Shown: in pieces, positions 34,964-44,434 of the stretch
How positions within the stretch are numbered: the first letter of the stretch is position 1
Layout of the letters: the number at the start of each line of letters is the position of its first letter
Origin: Lysobacterales bacterium
Lineage (GTDB): Bacteria; Pseudomonadota; Gammaproteobacteria; Xanthomonadales; Xanthomonadaceae
Reading direction: 5' to 3'
NCBI GenBank assembly: GCA_017302135.1
Contig: JAFLDZ010000003.1
Span: forward strand, 124,001-188,000
DNA: 64,000 nucleotides
Program-made: the position numbers and the translations under genes
Notes under the pieces: generated by a model
Seen by the model: only the letters and a program-made list of their open reading frames with translations
Database searches by the model: none
Told to the model about the DNA's origin: nothing

Positions 34964-36798
34964 GCGGCCTCCTTCTTCTGCGCGCTGCGGCAACCCGGCC
35001 CTGCGTAGGTTTCCTGCAGCAGGAATTTCTGCATATCCCAGGCACCGGTCGGGCAGCGTTCGGCGCACAGCCCGCAGTGCAGGCACACGTCTTCGTCTTT
35101 CACCATGACCCTCAGGGTTTTGAGCGGATCGGACACGTACAGGTCCTGCGACAGATTCAGGGCCGGCGCGGTCAGCCGCGTGCGCAGCTCCGCTTCGTCG
35201 CCGTTCCCGGTGAAGGTGATGCAATCGGTCGGACAGATATCGACGCAGGCATCGCATTCGATGCATTTGTCCTTGACGAACACGGTCTGCACGTCGCAAT
35301 TGAGGCAACGCTGGGCCTCCTTCCACGCGGTGGCGGGATCGAATCCGACCTCGACCTCCACCGACATGCTGTCCAGTTTCTTCGCCGCTTCCGACCATGG
35401 CACCGCGTAGCGTTCGTCGGGCGAGACGCCGTTGTCGTAGCTCCATTCGTGGATGCCCATTTTCTGCGACATCAACGTCACACCCGGGGCGGGACGCTCG
35501 GCGGTGTCTTCGCCGCTCAAGCATTTGTCGATGCTGATCGCTGCGGCGTGGCCGTGCGCGACCGCCCAGATGATGTTCTTGGGCCCGAACGCGGCGTCGC
35601 CGCCGAACAGGACGTGCGGCAGGGTCGACTGATGGGTGATCTTGTCGACTACCGGCATGCCCCATTCGTCGAAGGCGATACCCACGTCGCGTTCGATCCA
35701 CGGAAACGCATTTTCCTGGCCCACCGCGATCAGCACTTCGTCGCAGGGGAAGAATTCATCGGGTTCGCCGGTCGGCACCAGCTTGCGCCGGCCCTTGTCG
35801 TCGTATTGGGCGCGCACCTTCTCGAAGGTCATGCCGGTCAAATGCCCGCTGGCGTGCTCGAAGCGCTTGGGCACGCGGAAATCGAGGATCGGTATGCCTT
35901 CGTGCATCGCGTCTTCTTTTTCCCACGGGCTGGCCTTCATCTCGTCGAAACCCGAACGCACGATCACCTTGACGTCCGCGCCGCCGAGCCGGCGCGCGGA
36001 GCGGCAGCAGTCCATCGCGGTATTGCCGCCGCCAAGCACGAGGACGCGCTTGCCGACCTTGGTGATGTGGCCGAAATACACGCTGGACAGCCAATCGAGA
36101 CCGACATGGATCTGCGCGGCGCCTTCGGTCCGCCCAGGCAGGTCCAGATCGCGCCCGCGCGGCGCGCCGCTGCCGACGAAGACCGCGTCGTAACCCTGGG
36201 ACAGCAGGTCGCGCATCGACTCGATCCGGCGATTGCCGATGAATTCGACACCGAGATCGAGGATGTAGCCGGTTTCCTCGTCGATGACCTGTTCCGGCAG
36301 GCGGAAGCGCGGCACCTGGGTGCGCATGAAGCCGCCGGGCTTGGGATCGGCCTCGAACACGGTGACGTGGTAACCGAGCGGGGCCAGGTCGCGGGCGACG
36401 GTCAGCGACGACGGACCCGCACCGACGCAGGCGACGCGCTTGCCGTTCTTCTGCGCGGCCGGGGACGGCATGCGGCCATGGACATCGCCCTTGAAGTCGG
36501 CGGCGACGCGCTTGAGCCGGCAGATCGCGACGGGCTCGGGCTCGCTCTTGCCGGGTGCCTCGCCGTTGTTTTCCTCCACCCGTCCGCGCCGGCAAGCCGG
36601 CTCGCAGGGACGGTCGCAGGTGCGGCCGAGGATCCCCGGGAACACGTTGCTGCGCCAATTCACCATGTAGGCATCGGCGTAGCGCCCTGCGGCGATCATT
36701 CGGATGTACTCGGGAACCGGCGTGTGCGCGGGACAGGCCCACTGGCAGTCGACGACCTTGTGGAAGGTGTCTGGGTTGCGAATATCGGTCGACTTCAC
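34960..36798 (-). CDS. GltD-like FAD/NAD(P) oxidoreductase with C-terminal ferredoxin domain
   Basis: About 612 residues from the GTG at 36798 (reading VKSTDIRNPDTFHKVVDCQW). A further in-frame ATG at 36921 would add 41 residues of unconvincing, Pro/Ser-rich sequence. The N-terminus has the Fe-S cysteines CQWACPAH and CDRPCEPACRRG of glutamate-synthase small subunits. Two Rossmann motifs follow, CVGAGPSSLTVARDL and VLVLGGGNTAMDCC, and GDAAFGPKNIIWAVAHGHAA closes the FAD site. The C-terminus carries two [4Fe-4S] motifs, CIECDACVDICP and CLHCGLCAERCP. It is first in the korAB operon and probably links reduced ferredoxin from the 2-oxoacid oxidoreductase to NAD(P). Confidence 0.88.
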   Translation of the reverse strand: MKSTDIRNPDTFHKVVDCQWACPAHTPVPEYIRMIAAGRYADAYMVNWRSNVFPGILGRTCDRPCEPACRRGRVEENNGEAPGKSEPEPVAICRLKRVAADFKGDVHGRMPSPAAQKNGKRVACVGAGPSSLTVARDLAPLGYHVTVFEADPKPGGFMRTQVPRFRLPEQVIDEETGYILDLGVEFIGNRRIESMRDLLSQGYDAVFVGSGAPRGRDLDLPGRTEGAAQIHVGLDWLSSVYFGHITKVGKRVLVLGGGNTAMDCCRSARRLGGADVKVIVRSGFDEMKASPWEKEDAMHEGIPILDFRVPKRFEHASGHLTGMTFEKVRAQYDDKGRRKLVPTGEPDEFFPCDEVLIAVGQENAFPWIERDVGIAFDEWGMPVVDKITHQSTLPHVLFGGDAAFGPKNIIWAVAHGHAAAISIDKCLSGEDTAERPAPGVTLMSQKMGIHEWSYDNGVSPDERYAVPWSEAAKKLDSMSVEVEVGFDPATAWKEAQRCLNCDVQTVFVKDKCIECDACVDICPTDCITFTGNGDEAELRTRLTAPALNLSQDLYVSDPLKTLRVMVKDEDVCLHCGLCAERCPTGAWDMQKFLLQETYAGPGCRSAQKKEAA

Positions 36799-37139
36799 CG
36801 TGGTCCCCGCTGGCTGGCTGACCGAAGGCGTCGGTCTTCGCTTGCCTGCCGAGTCTAGTCCCGGGATCGGCCCGCCGTCACTGGGGCAGTCGATGCCGGA
36901 ATATCGATACGACGATTGCACCCCAGTCGCGCATTCGAAGGATTACATACGATTTCAACCGGGGCATCCGAGGTCCGCTGCAGGCGCCTACGACCATCGG
37001 ACGAAACGCCGGCGAAGCGCGCTATCGTATTGATCCGAATGGAATTCATCGATGAGTTACGGCCTGCGCCGGGGCTTGTATCGATTCGTCGGCACGCAGA
37101 GGCTTGACATTGCGCGAAGCGGCGTGGTTCTCTTCGGTC
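36799..37139. other. Divergent regulatory gap, oxidoreductase locus / ilv leader
   Basis: This 341-base gap separates the korAB flavoprotein start from the ilv leader peptide. It should hold both promoters. The only clear element is a TTGACA at 37104-37109, just ahead of the leader ATG. No hairpin, repeat or convincing gene is seen in the rest. Confidence 0.5.
37104..37133 (+). promoter_or_regulatory. Candidate ilv operon promoter (-35 only clear)
   Basis: A perfect TTGACA at 37104-37109 lies 31 bases before the leader ATG. The -10 at 17-18 base spacing (gttctc or ttctct) matches the consensus poorly, so the exact start site is uncertain. Confidence 0.3.
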
Positions 37140-37310
37140 ATGACGCAGCGCAGCATCCACCGCCCGCACCACATCCCCGCACGCCGTGCGGCGCGAAGTG
37201 TTGCGGTGTTCGCGCAGAAGCGTCACCAGATCCTGATCTTCAACGTCGCGCTCGCCGCGCTCGTTCTTGTCGTCGTCGTACTTATTACCCCCTTCACAGG
37301 TGCGGGATAG
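37140..37310 (+). CDS. ilvL: ilv leader peptide (attenuation)
   Basis: The 56-residue ORF starts at 37140 and stops at 37310, just before the attenuator. Near its end it reads VALAALVLVVVVLITPF: a run of Leu, Val and Ile codons (ctc gtt ctt gtc gtc gtc gta ctt att). This is the signature of a leader peptide that senses charged branched-chain tRNAs. When these are scarce, the ribosome stalls in the run and read-through into ilvD is expected. The first 36 residues (Arg/His-rich) are longer than in the enteric leader. An N-terminally shorter start is possible. Confidence 0.88.
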   Translation: MTQRSIHRPHHIPARRAARSVAVFAQKRHQILIFNVALAALVLVVVVLITPFTGAG

Positions 37311-37378
37311 GGTTGAGCGACTGACAACCCGGGTTTCTAGAAACCCCCGCCCCTGAAGAAGGTGCGGGGGTTTTCGCT
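37310..37378 (+). terminator. ilv attenuator: competing hairpins and terminator
   Basis: The terminator stem is aacccccgc (37342-37350) with gcgggggtt (37364-37372), followed by tttcgctttt. Upstream, gggttg/caaccc (37310-37315, 37325-37330) and the 16-base perfect palindrome gggtttctagaaaccc (37331-37346) can form instead. The palindrome shares bases 37342-37346 with the terminator, so the two exclude each other: an antiterminator-terminator switch governed by the leader peptide. Confidence 0.88.
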
Positions 37379-37425
37379 TTTTGAGCTTCCAGTTTTTTCA
37401 ACGCAATCCAAGGAATTCGAAACAG

Positions 37426-39165
37426 ATGCACAGCGACGCGATCAAAACAGGCCCTGCACGCGCCCCGGCGCGCGCCATGCTGCGCGCCACCGGGCTGGAC
37501 GATGCCGCCATCGCAAAACCGCTCGTGGCGGTGGTGCACACCTGGTCGGACGTATCGCCCTGCAACATCACCCTGCGCGATCTTGCCCAGGACGCGCGTC
37601 GCGGCATCCTCGCCAACGGCGGTACGCCGATCGAATTCAACACGATCGCGGTGACCGACGGCATCGCGATGGGCAGCGACGGCATGCGCGCATCGCTGGC
37701 ATCGCGCGAGACCATCGCCGATTCGATCGAACTCGCGGTCAGCGGCCACTGCCTCGACGCGATGGTGCTGCTGGTCGGCTGCGACAAGACCATCCCGGCT
37801 GCGGCGATGGCGGCGGCGCGGCTGGATATCCCGACCGTGATCCTCTACGGCGGCACGATCATGCCGGGCCGCTGCAAGTCCAAAAATTCTGATGGAACCA
37901 GCAGCGAACGCGCGCTGACCGTGCAGGACGTGTTCGAAGCGGTGGGCGCGCATTCCGCCGGTCGCATCGACGACGCCGAACTGGGCGAGATCGAACGCAA
38001 GGCCTGCCCCGGCGCCGGCGCCTGCGGCGGCCAGTTCACCGCGAACACGATGGCGATGGTGCTGACTTTTCTGGGCCTGTCGCCGCTGGGCGAAAACGAC
38101 ATCCCGGCGACCCATCCGGACAAAGCCAACGCCGCCGAACGCTGCGGCGAACTGGTGATGAAGCTGCTGCGCGACGGCGGCCCGACGCCGCGCCAACTGC
38201 TGAGCCTGACCGCACTGCGCAACGCCGCGCGTGCGGTGTCGGCGACGGCGGGATCGACCAACGCCGCGCTGCATCTGCTGGCGATCGCGCACGAAGCCGG
38301 CGTGCGCTTCGATCTGGAGGAATTCGAAGCGGCGAGCGCCAATACGCCGGTGATCGCCGACCTGAAACCGGGCGGCCGCTACACGGCGGCGGAAATGTTC
38401 CAACAAGGCGGCACCGCACTGGTGGCGCAGGCATTGCAAATGGCCGGTCTGATCGAGGATATCCCTACGGTCGCCGGCCAAAGTTTTTTTGAACTGGCCA
38501 ACGCCGCGACCACCTCCCCCACCCAGGATGTCGTGCGCCCGGTCAGCGATCCGATCAAGCCGCGCGGCGGTTATTCGATCCTGTATGGCGACCTCGCGCC
38601 GGAGGGCTGCATCGTCAAGCTCGCCGGCCACGGCCGCGAGAAGCACACCGGCCCGGCGCGCGTGTTCGACAGCGAGGAAGCCGCGTTCGCTGCGGTGCAG
38701 GCGCGCAGGATCCAGGCCGGCGACGTGGTCGTGATCCGCTTCGAAGGCCCCGCTGGCGGCCCGGGCATGCGCGAAATGCTCGCGGTCACCGCCGCGCTGG
38801 TCGGACAGGGCCTGAGCAACGACGTCGCCCTGCTCACCGACGGCCGCTTCAGCGGTGCGACCCACGGTTTCATGGTCGGCCACGTGTCCCCGGAAGCGGC
38901 GCACGGCGGTCCGATCGCGAAGTTGCGCGATGGCGACATCGTGACCATCGACGCGACCACGCGCCGGCTGGATGTCGCCGCCGATCTGTCGACGCGCAAC
39001 GTCGCGCGGATCGCACCGCGCGTGCGCCACGGCGTGCTGGCGAAGTACGCGCGCGATGTGCGTTCCGCATCGCAGGGCGCGGTGACATCGCCCGGCCTGC
39101 TGGATGCCGCAGACCCGAAGCGCATCGCCGCCGAACTCGTCGAATCCGAATCCGCCCTTTCCTGA
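37426..39165 (+). CDS. ilvD: Dihydroxy-acid dehydratase
   Basis: It dehydrates 2,3-dihydroxy-isovalerate and -methylvalerate to the 2-oxoacids of valine and isoleucine, using an Fe-S cluster. The ATG at 37426 follows aagga; the product has 579 residues, within family range. Motifs include [25 protein letters not shown] and [19 protein letters not shown], whose cysteines ligate the cluster, with [19 protein letters not shown] near the C-terminus. It is the first structural gene after the attenuator, unlike the enteric order where ilvG leads. Confidence 0.97.
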   Translation: MHSDAIKTGPARAPARAMLRATGLDDAAIAKPLVAVVHTWSDVSPCNITLRDLAQDARRGILANGGTPIEFNTIAVTDGIAMGSDGMRASLASRETIADSIELAVSGHCLDAMVLLVGCDKTIPAAAMAAARLDIPTVILYGGTIMPGRCKSKNSDGTSSERALTVQDVFEAVGAHSAGRIDDAELGEIERKACPGAGACGGQFTANTMAMVLTFLGLSPLGENDIPATHPDKANAAERCGELVMKLLRDGGPTPRQLLSLTALRNAARAVSATAGSTNAALHLLAIAHEAGVRFDLEEFEAASANTPVIADLKPGGRYTAAEMFQQGGTALVAQALQMAGLIEDIPTVAGQSFFELANAATTSPTQDVVRPVSDPIKPRGGYSILYGDLAPEGCIVKLAGHGREKHTGPARVFDSEEAAFAAVQARRIQAGDVVVIRFEGPAGGPGMREMLAVTAALVGQGLSNDVALLTDGRFSGATHGFMVGHVSPEAAHGGPIAKLRDGDIVTIDATTRRLDVAADLSTRNVARIAPRVRHGVLAKYARDVRSASQGAVTSPGLLDAADPKRIAAELVESESALS

Positions 39166-39185
39166 TCGCCATCCCTCCCATCACA

Positions 39186-39211
39186 GCTCGGGGCTGAAGC
39201 CCCTCCTACAA
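39186..39211. repeat. REP-like repeat between ilvD and ilvC
   Basis: gctcggggctgaagcccctcctacaa contains the stem ggggct-ga-agcccc (39190-39203) and the tail cctcctacaa. This matches a short repeat seen in many gamma- and Xanthomonad genomes, and it lies directly before the ilvC ribosome binding site. Confidence 0.7.
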
Positions 39212-39222
39212 GGATCTCTCCC

Positions 39223-40275
<1,053 letters not shown>

Positions 40276-42063
40276 ATGAACGGTGCCCGCTGGCTGGTGC
40301 AAGCGCTGCTCGCGGAAGGCGTGGACACGCTGTTCGGGTATCCCGGCGGCGCGATCATGCCCTTCTACGATGCACTGCACGGATCGCAGCTCAAACACGT
40401 GCTGGTGCGGCACGAACAGGGCGCCGCATTCGCGGCGAACGGTTACGCGCGCGCCAGCGGTCGCGTCGGTGTCTGCGTCGCGACCTCCGGCCCGGGCGCC
40501 TCGAATCTGGTCACCGGCATCGCCGATGCGATGCTGGACTCGGTGCCGATGGTCTGCATCACCGGCCAGGTGGGCACGCCGCTGATGGGTACCGATGCGT
40601 TCCAGGAACTGGATGTGTTCGGCATGACCATGCCGATCGTCAAGCACAACTTCCTGCCGCGCAGCGTCGACGATCTGCCGAACGTCGTGCGCGAAGCCTT
40701 CCGACTGGCGCGCGAAGGCCGGCCGGGCCCGGTGTTGATCGATCTGCCGAAGGACGTGCAGAACGCCGATGCCTCGCATCTGCCGGCGCACGTGCCGGCG
40801 ACGGTCGATCCAGTGCCCGGCGCGAGCGACGCAGCGCTGCATGCGGCGCTCGCGCAATTGGCGCTGGCGCAGAAGCCGGTGATCTACGCGGGCGGCGGGA
40901 TCGCGCTCGGCAATGCGGTCGATGCGTTCCGCGCGTTCGTCGACGCCACCCAGATCCCGACCGTGCTCACCCTGAAAGCCCTCGGCGCGCTGCCGCACGC
41001 GCACCCGCTGAACATGGGCATGCTCGGCATGCACGGCAACCGCGCCGCGAATCTGGCCGTGCACGAAAGCGACCTGCTGTTCGTGGTCGGCGCGCGATTC
41101 GACGACCGCGCCACCGGCAAGCTCGCCGAGTTCGCGCCGAACGCGCGCGTGGTGCATCTGGATGTCGACGCCTGCGAGATCGGCAAACTGCGCATCGCCG
41201 ACGCGCCGGTGCAGGGCGATCTTTCGATCAGTCTGGAACGCATGCTGCCGGCATCGGCCGCGCATCTGCACGGTCGACACGGCGTTGCGCGCCACGCCTG
41301 GCGCGATGCCTGCCTGCACGCGAAACAGCAGTGCGCGCCGCGCTACGACGCGCCCGGCGACCTGGTCTACGCACCAGCGCTGCTGCGGCGGCTGTCGGAA
41401 CTGGCGCCGGAAGCCATCATCAGCTGCGACGTGGGCCAGCATCAGATGTGGGTCGCGCAGCACTGGCGCTTCGATCATCCGCGCAACCACCTCACCAGCG
41501 GTGCGCTCGGCGCGATGGGCTTCGGCCTGCCGGCGGCCATCGGTGCGCAAATGGTCAAACCCGAAGCGCAGGTGATCTGCGTCAGCGGCGATGGCTCGTT
41601 CTTGATGAACGTGCAGGAGCTGGCGACCGTGGCGCGCTATCGGCTGCCGGTGAAGATCGTGCTGCTCGACAACCAGGCGCTGGGCATGGTGCGCCAGTGG
41701 CAGGAACTGTTCTTCGAGCGCCGCTATTCCGAAATCGACCTGAGCGACAACCCGGACTTCTGTGCGCTGGCGCTGGCGTTCGGCCTGCAGACGATGAAGG
41801 TCGATCGCGCCACCGATGTCGAAGCCGCACTGCAGGCGCTGCTCGCCGCGCCCGGACCGATGCTGCTGCACGTCGCCATCGACCAGACCGCGAACGTGTG
41901 GCCGCTGGTGCCGCCGAACCGCAACAACACCGAAATGATGGATGCCGACGAGGCGTTCGTGCTGGTGCAGATTACCGAACCGCCCTTGATCACTTCGCCT
42001 TCTCCCTCCCCGTCCACGAATACCGCAGGAGCCCTTCCCCAATGCGCTACCGACTCGATCTGA
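40276..42063 (+). CDS. ilvG: Acetolactate synthase, catalytic subunit
   Basis: It is a thiamine-pyrophosphate enzyme that joins pyruvate to pyruvate or 2-oxobutyrate. The 595-residue product shows VDTLFGYPGGAIMPFYDAL, RHEQGAAFAANGYARASG with the catalytic Glu, TGQVGTPLMGTDAFQE, and the TPP motif GDGSFLMNVQEL ... LLDNQALGMVRQW. The ATG abuts the ilvC stop with no gap. The last roughly 25 residues (Ser/Pro/Thr-rich) overlap the start of ilvM in another frame and look like a late extension. Confidence 0.96.
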   Translation: MNGARWLVQALLAEGVDTLFGYPGGAIMPFYDALHGSQLKHVLVRHEQGAAFAANGYARASGRVGVCVATSGPGASNLVTGIADAMLDSVPMVCITGQVGTPLMGTDAFQELDVFGMTMPIVKHNFLPRSVDDLPNVVREAFRLAREGRPGPVLIDLPKDVQNADASHLPAHVPATVDPVPGASDAALHAALAQLALAQKPVIYAGGGIALGNAVDAFRAFVDATQIPTVLTLKALGALPHAHPLNMGMLGMHGNRAANLAVHESDLLFVVGARFDDRATGKLAEFAPNARVVHLDVDACEIGKLRIADAPVQGDLSISLERMLPASAAHLHGRHGVARHAWRDACLHAKQQCAPRYDAPGDLVYAPALLRRLSELAPEAIISCDVGQHQMWVAQHWRFDHPRNHLTSGALGAMGFGLPAAIGAQMVKPEAQVICVSGDGSFLMNVQELATVARYRLPVKIVLLDNQALGMVRQWQELFFERRYSEIDLSDNPDFCALALAFGLQTMKVDRATDVEAALQALLAAPGPMLLHVAIDQTANVWPLVPPNRNNTEMMDADEAFVLVQITEPPLITSPSPSPSTNTAGALPQCATDSI

Positions 42064-42278
42064 CCCTGCGCCAAGCCGAAGGCGCGTTGTCCCGTGTGCT
42101 CGGCACTGCCGAACGCCGCGGTTTCCGTCCGCTTGCGGTCGAAGGCGAAGCGCGCGCCGACGGCGACCGCTGGCATCTGCAGATGACCGTGGAAGGCGAT
42201 CGTTCCGCCGAAGGCCTGCATCAGCAGCTGGCGAAGCTTTACGACTGCCTTGAAGTACAGGTGCAGCCATGTCTTTGA
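42042..42278 (+). CDS. ilvM: Acetolactate synthase small regulatory subunit
   Basis: This 78-residue protein consists of one ACT-like fold (MRYRLDLTLRQAEGALSRVL ... QQLAKLYDCLEVQVQP), as in IlvM of acetolactate synthase II. The ATG at 42042 lies inside the 3' end of ilvG after caggagccc, and its stop lies inside ilvE, so the three genes are translationally linked. It should assemble with IlvG and influence valine feedback; type II enzymes are often valine-resistant. Confidence 0.88.
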   Translation: MRYRLDLTLRQAEGALSRVLGTAERRGFRPLAVEGEARADGDRWHLQMTVEGDRSAEGLHQQLAKLYDCLEVQVQPCL

Positions 42279-43213
42279 GCGCCACCGCCGCGCTGGAACG
42301 CACAGCGCCGCACGTCGAAGCCGCGCGCGCCGCTGCGCCTGCGAACGATGCGCCGCCGAAGCTGTGGTTCGACGGTGAATTGACCGACGCCACTCAATTG
42401 CAGGCGGCACTCAATACCCACGCGCTGCACTACGGCAGCGGTGTGTTCGAAGGCATCCGCGCCTACGCCACCAAACGCGGCACGGCGGTGTTCCGCCTGC
42501 CCGAACATCTCGAGCGCATGCGCAAGGGTGCGGAGTTGCTGGGCATGAGTTTCGACGTCGCCCAAGCCACCGAAGCGGTACTGGCGACGCTGCGCGCCAA
42601 CCGTCAGGGCGACGCCTACATCCGCCCGCTGGCGTGGTACGGCGAAGGCAGCTTCGGTCTGGACGTCGGCGGCCATCCGCAGCATCTGATGGTCGCCACT
42701 TCCTCCACCAACGTGCATCTGGGCGGCAACCGCACCCGCGTGTCGGTGTCGAAGTGGCGGCGCAACCCGGCCACTTCGCTGCCGCCGCTGAAACTCTGCG
42801 GCGCTTACGTCAACTCGATCCTCGCCAAACGCGAAGTGAAGGCGCGCGGTTTCGATGAAGCGATGTTCGCCGACGACGATGGTTTCGCGGTCGAATGCAC
42901 CGGCGCCAATCTCTTCATCGTCCGCGACGGTCGCGTCACTGCGGTCGAACACCGCGACGCCCTGCCCGGCATCACCCGCGACACCCTGATCCGTCTGATC
43001 GGCGCGGAATCGCGGCCGGTGAGCATGGAGGAATTGCGCGACGCCGACGAAGTGTTCGCCTGCGGCACCGCTGCGGAAGTGACGCCGATCGGCGAGATCG
43101 ACGGTCGCGTCTACGATGCCGAAAGCCCGTTGGCTCGGGAAATCGCTGCGGTCTACGCGCGTACCGTGCGCGGCGAAAGCAGTTGGTCCTCCGGTTGGTT
43201 GACGGAGGTCTGA
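42269..43213 (+). CDS. ilvE: Branched-chain amino acid aminotransferase
   Basis: It performs the last step to valine, isoleucine and leucine. The 314-residue product is a fold-type IV PLP enzyme: LHYGSGVFEGIRAY near 50, the PLP Lys in PPLKLCGAYVNSILAKREV, ECTGANLFIV, LPGITRDTLIRL and FACGTAAEVTPIGEIDGR. Start and stop are tightly packed with neighbours: it overlaps ilvM by 10 bases and ends three bases before the next gene. The first 25 residues are Ala-rich and may be flexible. Confidence 0.95.
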   Translation: MSLSATAALERTAPHVEAARAAAPANDAPPKLWFDGELTDATQLQAALNTHALHYGSGVFEGIRAYATKRGTAVFRLPEHLERMRKGAELLGMSFDVAQATEAVLATLRANRQGDAYIRPLAWYGEGSFGLDVGGHPQHLMVATSSTNVHLGGNRTRVSVSKWRRNPATSLPPLKLCGAYVNSILAKREVKARGFDEAMFADDDGFAVECTGANLFIVRDGRVTAVEHRDALPGITRDTLIRLIGAESRPVSMEELRDADEVFACGTAAEVTPIGEIDGRVYDAESPLAREIAAVYARTVRGESSWSSGWLTEV

Positions 43214-43216
43214 GCG

Positions 43217-44407
43217 ATGCAAAGCGATGTCGTCGGTGAAGTCCGCAACGTGGCCATGGTCGGCGCAGGGGATATCCTCGCCGCGCAGGCGCGGCTGCGG
43301 CGCTATCTGCCGCCGACACCGCTGCACAACGCCGAACGTTTCGGCTGCTGGCTGAAACTCGAAAACCTGCAGCGCACCGGTTCCTACAAGGTGCGCGGCG
43401 CATTGAACGCGCTGCTGGCCGCGCGCGAACGCGGCGATCACCGCCCGGTCATCGCCGCCTCCGCAGGCAACCACGCGCAGGGGCTGGCGTGGGCCGCGTA
43501 CCGGCTGAATGTGCCGGCGATCGCGGTGATGCCGCACGGCGCGCCGGAGAACAAGATCGCCGGAGTCGCGCACTGGGGCGCCACCGTGCGCCTGCACGGC
43601 GACACCTTCGACGAAGCGCGCGCGTTCGCGATGCAGCTGGCGGAACGCAACGGTTACCGGTTCCTGTCCGCGTTCGACGATCCCGATGTGATCGCCGGCC
43701 AGGGCACGGTCGGCATGGAGATCGCATCGCTCGCGCCCGATGTAGTGCTGGTGCCGATCGGCGGCGGCGGCCTCGCCGCAGGCGTCGCGCTGGCGCTGCA
43801 TGCGCAGGGCGTGCGCATCGTCGGCGCGCAGGTCGAACACGTCGACGCGATGAGTCGCGCGCTGCGCGGCGAACCCGAAGGCGCACTGCCCGTCGCCACG
43901 CTCGCCGACGGCGTGCGCGTGCGTCATCCCGGTGTGCTGACCCGCGAGATCCTGTCGCGACTGCTCGACGATATCGTGATCGTGCGCGAAGCCGAGCTGC
44001 GCGAAACCCTGGTCCGGCTGGCGCTGGAAGAACACGTGATCGCCGAAGGCGCGGGCGCACTGGCGCTGGCCGCTGGCCGACGCGTCGCCGGCAAACGCAA
44101 ATGCGCGATCGTGTCGGGCGGCAATATCGATGCCGCCGTCCTCGCTGGTCTGCTCGCCGATGTGCGTCCGCGCGCACCGCGCAAACCGCGCCGCCGCATC
44201 CACGACGACGCACCGGCAAAAGCCGGCACGCCAGCCAAAGCTGCACCACGCGTCAGCCGGGCGGCGGCACCCTCTCCTGCCGTTGCCCGGCTGGCGCCTC
44301 CTGTCTGTGCAGTTCCCGAATTTTCCATGCCAGGGACGACCACCCCCGAGATTTTCGATCATGAAATCTCCGCTCACGAGTTCACCGCATTGGAGGCCAT
44401 CGCCTGA
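43217..44407 (+). CDS. ilvA: Threonine dehydratase (no ACT domain)
   Basis: It deaminates threonine to 2-oxobutyrate, the entry to isoleucine. The 396-residue PLP enzyme has RTGSYKVRGALNAL (PLP Lys), SAGNHAQGLAW and PIGGGGLAAGVALAL. The catalytic core ends near 325. Instead of the isoleucine-sensing ACT-like regulatory domains of classical IlvA it carries about 70 residues of Arg/Ala/Pro-rich low-complexity tail. In size it resembles the catabolic TdcB type, but its place in the ilv operon argues for a biosynthetic role. Feedback control by isoleucine is therefore doubtful. Confidence 0.9.
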   Translation: MQSDVVGEVRNVAMVGAGDILAAQARLRRYLPPTPLHNAERFGCWLKLENLQRTGSYKVRGALNALLAARERGDHRPVIAASAGNHAQGLAWAAYRLNVPAIAVMPHGAPENKIAGVAHWGATVRLHGDTFDEARAFAMQLAERNGYRFLSAFDDPDVIAGQGTVGMEIASLAPDVVLVPIGGGGLAAGVALALHAQGVRIVGAQVEHVDAMSRALRGEPEGALPVATLADGVRVRHPGVLTREILSRLLDDIVIVREAELRETLVRLALEEHVIAEGAGALALAAGRRVAGKRKCAIVSGGNIDAAVLAGLLADVRPRAPRKPRRRIHDDAPAKAGTPAKAAPRVSRAAAPSPAVARLAPPVCAVPEFSMPGTTTPEIFDHEISAHEFTALEAIA

Positions 44408-44434
44408 TGGATACCGCCTGATGGAGACTGTCTG

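Noticed and set aside
36799..36921. Longer N-terminus of the GltD-like oxidoreductase from the ATG at 36921
   Set aside because: The extra 41 residues are Pro/Ser-rich and unlike the family; the GTG at 36798 begins at the conserved region.
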